Assembly: GCF_000143415.4 (NCBI RefSeq)
Contig: NW_003314303.1
Location: 277,005-304,468, forward strand
DNA length: 27,464 bases
Direction of reading: 5' to 3'
Source of the DNA: Selaginella moellendorffii
Lineage: Eukaryota; Streptophyta; Lycopodiopsida; Selaginellales; Selaginellaceae
Made by a program: the position numbers and the translations under genes. The notes below the pieces were generated by a model. The model ran no database searches and was not told the origin of the DNA. It was given only the letters and a program-made list of their open reading frames with translations. Positions 21,552 through 27,464 of the stretch are shown here, one piece after another (position 1 is the first letter of the stretch; each line of letters opens with the position of its first letter).

Positions 21552-22330
21552 TTATAGAGCATGTACTTAATGTATATTATTGTTGATTTGTGCACTTTTG
21601 AGTTGAAGCAAAGTGTATGGATAGATGCTGCCATGGATTATAATAACACATTGAAGGGGGATGGTCCAAACTTGAGTTGAGCTCAACTTAACACAAGTTA
21701 TAATAAAGACTAAGAGTGTAATATAGAAATTATGGTAATGAAATAAAATTAACATTTTTACATTCCTTTATGCTACAACTTTTACTCACAGATTTTTTGT
21801 TTTTGTTGCTCTCCATCTTCTCAAGAACCCTAGAAAAATCTTTTGAATGAAGAAATAGTATGTAATTATATAACAACTATAAAAATAGTCAAAATATGAA
21901 GTAGTCAAATCAAAAAATGACAACTGTAACATTAGTCATAGTAAAATAATATAGCTTTACAAAATATAGGTTCTCGTGAACTTTATCTTTCTTAAAAAAC
22001 TCAATTTAGTAGAAACTTTTAACTTAAGGATTTATATTTTCAATATTTTAAAGTTCGTTAAAACCTTCTTTTCTTCAATTTAGATTTCTTTTGTAAGACT
22101 TTTAGTTGATTGTGTTGACTTAAGTTATGGAAACCACTACATTGATAAAAATACATTTATTACATTTGAAATAACAGTTTAGAATAAAGAAATGAAGAAA
22201 TGAAAAACATAAAGGAAAACACCAAAAATTCTATTCCATGAAACTTCTCATGACATTTATAATTTATATATTAATTCATATCAAAGATTCTCTATCATTG
22301 GAGCTCAAGATATCAAATAAGCCAATTGTT
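21552..22330. other. AT-rich spacer, nothing recognisable
   Basis: Strongly AT-rich sequence with no protein-like reading. It ends abruptly at the GC-rich block that begins near 22331. Confidence 0.6.
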
Positions 22331-22789
22331 CCATCACAAAGAACCATGGAGTATGTCTTTGATCCCAGGACAAACTCCCTTGTTCCTGCTCCTCCACCAG
22401 CTGGCGTTCCAATGCCACTTCCAGGGCTCCTCAGCCACCAGCTCTGCCTCCTCCAGCTGTCCAAGCGTTGTGCGTGGCAGCACACAACGCTTGGACGAGG
22501 TGAGCAAGCACGAGGTGATCCAGCAGTGAGCTATGATGCAGCGGCGGTGATGGCCGGGTGCGATGCAGCAAGAGATTGGGACAGGCGTGATGCGGCAAAT
22601 TGGGATGAAACGGCCAGCTTTCCGCGAGGCAACAGTGCCACGGTGATGGGCGGGCAGTATGCTTTGACGACAGCGGCATGGGATGGACCACGGGACGATC
22701 CAGCAACTGAAAGCATCGAGCGTCATTTCCCCAGCCCAGAGCTGGAGCTTTCGCTGTGTCCTCCAGGGACAGTAGCTCACAACCTGGGC
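22331..22789 (+). other. GC-rich gene-like fragment with a perfect hairpin
   Basis: Composition switches sharply from AT-rich to GC-rich. A plus-strand frame (ATG at 22349, running to 22819) begins with a Pro-rich stretch and continues with Ala- and Asp-rich sequence. No domain is recognisable, and no counterpart exists upstream of gene copy 1. It could be an upstream exon of gene copy 2, a captured gene fragment, or chance coding. A 14-bp perfect inverted repeat lies within it at 22459-22496. Confidence 0.3.
22459..22496. repeat. Perfect 14-bp inverted repeat (hairpin)
   Basis: GTCCAAGCGTTGTG at 22459-22472 is the exact reverse complement of 22483-22496, with a 10-base loop. The arms are GC-rich and would form a stable stem. 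There is no following T run and no known structural RNA is recognised. Confidence 0.8.
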
Positions 22790-23884
22790 GACGGTGGCAA
22801 AGACCTGTGGGGATCGTAAGAGAAATGGCGGACAAGCTCTTGTTGTTTATACGGTGAGGTCTCCTTCGAAGTGTGTGCAACGTGTAGATGCTCCCCTACT
22901 AACTTTCTCCTCTCGGCTGGTTGGCTTGGAACCTTAAAATCTACAAAGCAAAAACCCTATTTTATGCATACAATCCAGGGCAAAGATTCCGGTGGTGGGG
23001 TGGATGCCATGTGTTGGCGATCGCGTGGCGGAATGGTTCTGCAGCGGCATAGGCTCCAGACTGCTGATGGTTGTGAGGGCAACGTTCTCTCACTTTGGAC
23101 TGGAGCTGGATCATCCCCTGGGTGCGTGGTTCTTCGAAGTCCTGCCCGACTCCACTGTCTTTTCCACTGTCTCGGAGCTCAAGTGGAAGATCTGGACTGT
23201 GGCCGTCGCACGCGTCCTTGGCGCTACCGTGCCAGATGGCTACTTGCACCTCTTCATTGCGGCCGACTACTTCACGCGCCACACCGCTGCACAGGCCGCT
23301 GCACGTACGCCCTGACCGAACTCCACCTTGTGAGTGCTTGTTTGGATCGTGTAGCAAAGTTACGGTTTTTCCTTTTTTGCAGGTCACGGATCGGACGCCA
23401 ACGTCTTTCCCATTTGTCATCACAGATGAATATGTGTCAGGTAGCTATGTGTATCTTCTTCTTTGGATTCCTCTCAAACTGAGAGCTTGGTTCCTTTTCC
23501 ACAGCCATTGTGTCGATATTGTTTCCTTGCACTCTCTCGCCCACTTGCATTGCTGATGCCGCTCTCCTGTTTGATGCGAGCGGCAAGGTTTGTGTCGTCG
23601 TCTTCACCTGGCTGTTGCTCCAGCTCCAGAGCAACAAGCAGCCGCTGGAATGGCTAGACGCATTCGAAGCACAAGCTATAGCAGGTGACCGTGGTGGCGG
23701 TGGCGGAGCTGGACCCCTGGAAAATCTCTTGCTGCTGTTCTTGAGCAAGCAAGCAGTGCTGAAGGATGAAAAGTTGTCCCCGCATCCTTGGACAAGCTCA
23801 AACGGATACGTTCCTGCATCAAAAACACGCCCAGCATAGAGTGGATCTCACCGTCGCTCTGCGCCAGATGTTGGAGGTATGATG

Positions 23885-23892
23885 ATTGACAC
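23885..23892 (+). repeat. hAT target-site duplication, left
   Basis: ATTGACAC, repeated at 26494-26501; the empty site in gene copy 1 contains ATTGATAC once. Confidence 0.85.
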
Positions 23893-24025
23893 CATACTTG
23901 CATTCGAACGGGTACGATTAATAAAACACACCGTTTAAAACACGCGTATAATACAGCATATAAAACGGCATTTAAACACCAAGAATATTTTAAAAAAATC
24001 CTAAAGAATATGCTTTCTTTTACTT

Positions 24026-24101
24026 AGGATTAGGGTTCCTGTATTGCAGGATCCAGAAGCGATAGGATTAGGGTTCCTGTATCGCAGGATCCAGAAGCGA
24101 A
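24026..24101 (+). repeat. Tandem duplication of 38 bp in the hAT 5' region
   Basis: Two adjacent 38-bp units (24026-24063 and 24064-24101) starting AGGATTAGGGTTCCTGTAT differ at two positions. They lie between the left end and the transposase reading, so they may form part of the leader or promoter. Confidence 0.85.
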
Positions 24102-24153
24102 GCGCTGAGGTAAGTCTGGGATGGGGGGAGGAAGGCAGCCATGCTGGAGCTAG

Positions 24154-26325
24154 GCTCATGTTCTGAAACTGAGGCCAACATCCGAGACAAGCCATGGCGT
24201 GAATCCATGGAAGTGTAAGTATTGCTCGAATACTTACACCGGCGCAGCTGAACGAGTTCGCACTCACCTTGGGGGTGTGAAAGGAAGGAATGTAGAGATT
24301 TGTACAGGACAGGTGCCACTGGAAGTGGTGAACAAGGCTCGGGCATCTTTTAATCGTGTGGAGCTCACGAAGAGCTCCATGATTGCAGCAAGTCCCCAAG
24401 CGAGACTTGCCTTAGCTCACGAGATTGAGGTCGGTGAGGTGAGCGGCGGTGCCAGCTGCGGGGCAAGTGGTGGGGCTACTGGAGGGCTGGGCGAGACGAG
24501 CAGCGGCAGCGTTCCACTTTCTAGGAGCAGCAGTCTTAAATGAAGTGCTGCACCAGCGCTGGATGGTGACATTCAAAAGATGATGAAGTCTGCAAAGGTT
24601 CAATGTTTGGATGATGCCGTGGCCGAGTTCTTCTATGTTGAAAATATCCCTTTCAACACCATTCGGAGGCCAAATCTGAGGAAGTTGCTTCAAGCTGCTA
24701 TTGACTTTGGCCCTGGAGCTCTTGCACAGATGATGGGATATGAGAAGCTGCGGAGTACACAGCTGAAGAAGGTTTATGATAGTGTCAATGCTCGACTTGA
24801 TCCAATCCGTGAGGGGTGGAGAAGATATGGAGTTAGCATCGTCACCAATGGCTGGTCTGACAACCATAGCCGATCCTTGATCAACTTCATGGCCTCCAAC
24901 GTCCAGGGTTCAGTTTTCTTGAAGTCTGTAGATTCCGAGGGCAGGACAAAGATGGGAGAGTGGATTTGGGTTGAGCTGAAGAAAGTGATTCAAGAAGTTG
25001 GCGAAGAAAACGTTGTTCAGGTGATCACTGACAATGCATCAAACTGTGTGCAGATGGGAGAACTCATGACAGCTGAGTATCCTCACATTCTCCACAGCCG
25101 GTGTGTGTGCCACGTCTTGGACCTTTTCTTCAAAGACATCAGGAGCTTGTCATGGGTAAAACCATTGGTGAAAGGCTGCAACGAGGTGGTAACTTTTATC
25201 ACCAAAAAACCTCGTGTTCTGGCTTTGTTTCGAAAGCTGAGCAATCGGGATCTCATCAAGCCGGTAAGCACAAGGTTCGTTTACATGTTTCTAGTGATGT
25301 CAATCTGACGACCTTGGAGGCATTGAAGGAGATGGTTGTGAGCTCCGAGTGGCGGCGATTGGACGTCACGAAGACCGCCAAAGCCCAGTGCATTCGAACT
25401 CGGATCTTAGAAGAGACTCCAAACTCTTTCTGGACTAGGTGCCAGCACTTGTTGGTGCTGCTTGGACCGCTCCTCAAGGTCTTGAAGCTTGCGGACCGGG
25501 AAGGGGAACCTTCCGGTCTCATTTTTGAGGCTATGGACCGGATGAATGAGAAGCTTTCAGAGGCTGTTGAGACTGGGATTTTAGCCAAGGAAGAGGTTGA
25601 GGAGATCAACAGGTTCATGATGGAGGATCATGGTGAGGGAGGTCGGAAAGCAGCTCGTTGGTTCCAGATGCATTCGATCTTGCATGGAGCTGCTTTTGAT
25701 TTGAACCCAGCTTTTCTTCATCTCCCTCTCGACCAGGAGGCTCAGGAAGATTTTGTGGAGTACCTAGAGTTGTATTGCAAAGGAAATCAAGGACTTCAAC
25801 ACAAGCTGCTGCACGAGTTTCAAAGTTTCCGTCAACAACTTGGCCGTTTGTTCTCTTCAGAGGCAGCAAAGCAGGTGCATATAAATTGTTTGTTTGTCAA
25901 CTTTTTAGACTGATTCTTTTGTATAGATGGAGAACCGGAAACACCCGGTGAGTTGGTGGAGCAACTTTGGTGCAGGCACACCAGAACTTCAAAGGCTTGC
26001 TTTACGGATCTTGAGTCAGCCAGTTTGTGCTTCACCATGCGAGCGAAACTGGAGTTCATGGAGCATGATCTAGACGAAGAGGAGGTCTTGACTACTCTCC
26101 AAAAACTCGGAGAAGCTGGTTTTTGTGCACACAAATATGCGTGTCGTACAAAAGATCGAGTCCGGGAGTTTGAGGCTTATCGATCATGATCTTGATAACC
26201 TTGAGCTTGAGCCTCAATGGCAAAGGATCCTTGCACTTCAGGAGGTTGTTGAAGAACCTCTTCAACAACCTGATGACGATGGCGCTAGTGGTGATGATGT
26301 TCTAGATTCGGAGGATGAAGATTAG
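24154..26325 (+). pseudogene. hAT transposase (BED finger, DUF659, hAT dimerisation), inactive
   Basis: The reading starts with a BED-type zinc finger at about 24205-24300 (Cys-x2-Cys, then His and Cys), a Ser/Gly-rich linker, then the DUF659/RNase-H-like core at about 24810-25260 with conserved Leu-Ile-Asn-Phe and Thr-Asp-Asn motifs. The frame then shifts near 25300 and continues to 25874. A 52-bp GT-AG phase-0 intron (25875-25926) leads to the hAT dimerisation domain, with paired Trp, Leu-Ser-Gln and Cys-Glu-Arg-Asn-Trp motifs, ending at TAG 26323-26325. In-frame stops: TGA 24541-24543, TAG 26071-26073, TGA 26089-26091. The first catalytic Asp, usual in the Asp-Gly-Trp motif, is Asn at 24847-24849. 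No initiator ATG in frame was found upstream of the finger. It cannot supply transposase. Confidence 0.85.
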
Positions 26326-26493
26326 ATTAAACCTATATTATATTATGTTAAACTTTGTTTAGTAACAGTTAATTATTTTTTAATTATATTAAAACTGAAA
26401 ACCATTATACCCGTTGAAAAAAAGCTAAACAGGTATTAAACGTTCGATACCCGTTCGAATCCGATTGCGTTCGAATGTTCGGATGCAAGTATG

Positions 26494-26501
26494 ATTGACA
26501 C
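26494..26501 (+). repeat. hAT target-site duplication, right
   Basis: ATTGACAC, identical to 23885-23892, directly follows the right terminal repeat. Confidence 0.85.
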
Positions 26502-27464
26502 CGTTTTGATTGAAAGCATTCAACTTTTGTGTGGCAGGAGGTGATGGCAGCGGGAGAAATCCAATGGGACAACCAGATTCGTGCCCGGCTCGAGCAGTGG
26601 ATCCAAGGCCACTACAACTTCCACTGCGTGGAGCCGCTCTTCCAGGAGCACGCAGACGTGAGCGTGCCAATTGCGCGCCTGATCTATACATGGATGCACA
26701 CGAGGAAGGGATGCCGCGACCACGCCGAGCTCAAATCCCTGTGCTCGGCAGCAACATCATCGGAGTCGATTGTGGAGCACATCCAGGCTACGATGAGCCG
26801 GGGAAGCAGCGATGAGTGCTGCCAGCTTTGTGACGTGGCTGCCACCGTCTTTGGCAATGACTATGGTAGCCTTTTCGTGGAGATTTGCGCCAACGTGCAG
26901 TGGGATCCATGCCTGACCGCGTGCTCTCTAGAAGAATTCGGGGCGATCAAGCAGGCAGCCTGGGACGGACTCTTCCTGGCTGCGAGCTCCGACAGCACGC
27001 TTCAAAGGCACCGTTTTGACGATGGCAGCCGCAACGAGGCCATATGGAGACCTCGGATGTAAGCATGTAAATGATTCCATCCATCGCTTACGAGTTTGCT
27101 GTTGCAGCTGATCCTCGAGGACTGCTTGGGCGCCAGCGTTGATCGTGAGAGGTGGAAACGAGCCTGTGAGTCTATACAGAGCCTTTCTCTTTGCTCAATC
27201 GTGATCCTTTTTGCTTGGATCGTCCCAGGCAAGTCACTGCTGTATGCCACGCGGGGGGGGGGGTCGGGGGGGGGCAGCGCGTGTCCCGCAGTGGAAAAGG
27301 GGTTTTTGTTGCGATTAGCAACTCCACCAGAGGAATCTGTGAGGCGTTTGCGGCGTGGATCCAGTCTCCAAGCACGCAGACGGACTTGGGAGCGAGCTCG
27401 GATGAGATCCGTCATGCCATAAGAGAGGCAGTTGTCTCGGCTGGTGGAGTGGAGTATGACGAGG

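Larger units (their letters stand above)
23893..26493 (+). mobile_element. hAT-superfamily DNA transposon (DUF659 type)
   Basis: The 2601-bp element has terminal inverted repeats CATACTTGCATTCGAAC (left) and CATACTTGCATCCGAAC (right, reverse complement), 16 of 17 identical, and the 8-bp target duplication ATTGACAC at 23885-23892 and 26494-26501. An 8-bp duplication is diagnostic of hAT. The uninterrupted site is seen in copy 1 near 9240-9247 on the minus strand, with one base different. The transposase reads in the same direction as the host gene. The right subterminal region repeats CGTTCGA motifs (26441, 26452, 26468), plausible transposase-binding sites; the left end has only one. Confidence 0.92.
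22790..27464 (+). pseudogene. Unrecognised multi-exon gene, copy 2, carrying a hAT insertion
   Basis: This is the inverted partner of 8031-10330. Exons by comparison and splice sites: 23004-23329, 23383-23440, 23505-23876, 26538-27058, 27108-27165 and 27229 onward (cut by the window end). Introns 1, 2, 4 and 5 are 53, 64, 49 and 63 bp; intron 3 holds the transposon. Exon 4 is intact where copy 1 has lost 2 nt. Lesions relative to copy 1: a net 43-nt deletion near 23283 in exon 1, a 1-nt loss near 23780 and a 10-nt loss near 23848 in exon 3, a 28-nt loss at the 3' end of exon 4 at 27058 that leaves the splice donor in place but puts a stop at the junction, and a G-run expansion near 27252-27275. 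The shared introns mean duplication at the DNA level. Function unknown. Confidence 0.7.

Noticed and set aside
23884-23893. A 10-bp target duplication (GATTGACACC) for the hAT element
   Set aside because: Moving the boundary by one base on each side gives symmetric ends beginning CATACTTG and an 8-bp duplication, the hAT standard. The extra matching bases come from the terminal base pair of the element.
1-27464. CRISPR arrays, tRNA or rRNA genes, bacterial operons
   Set aside because: None seen. The tandem arrays have no spacers, TTCGAAT motifs belong to the hAT end and do not fit a tRNA arm, and the genes have spliceosomal introns.

Overview
The window looks like nuclear DNA of a land plant. 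The host genes and the hAT transposase are GC-rich and split by very short GT-AG introns (48-64 bp), and they lie as islands in AT-rich, transposon-filled sequence. The intron sizes and a clan-71-type plant P450 fit a compact-intron lineage such as the lycophyte Selaginella. That organism assignment is inference, not read from a marker gene.

Layout. 1-5135 is the 5' part of a minus-strand Ty3/gypsy retrotransposon: LTR at 4903-5135, a tRNA-iMet-type primer site, gag, then protease, reverse transcriptase, RNase H and the start of integrase. The 3' end lies off the left edge. Its gag is split by a 1842-bp TG...CA element (A, 2603-4444) with a 5-bp target duplication; A carries a GAGNNN hexamer satellite. 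The gypsy element itself abuts one copy (D1, 5136-6185) of an unidentified repeat whose second copy is D2 (10635-11769). 8031-10155 (minus) is copy 1 of an unrecognised multi-exon gene. 12037-13580 (minus) is a two-exon cytochrome P450 of 496 residues, the only apparently intact gene. About 14250-14710 holds a broken kinase-like fragment. 14711-18528 is AT-rich with nothing recognisable. 18549-20025 is a second copy (B) of element A, and 20421-21546 is a distantly related solo LTR (C). 22790-27464 (plus) is copy 2 of the multi-exon gene, inverted relative to copy 1, with a 2.6-kb hAT transposon (23893-26493) sitting inside its third intron.

How it fits together. This is mostly a record of transposition, duplication and decay. 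The two gene copies carry different lesions, so each helps date and read the other, and copy 1 supplies the empty site for the hAT insertion. The stops I could interpret in the gypsy and hAT reading frames are explicable as C-to-T or G-to-A transitions at Gln, Arg or Trp codons, the pattern expected from cytosine-methylation decay. I found no CRISPR array, tRNA, rRNA or operon-like system. The most unusual features are the LTR family carrying a coding-neutral hexamer satellite, the 20-bp flanking repeat around copy B, and the P450 that lacks the I-helix acid.
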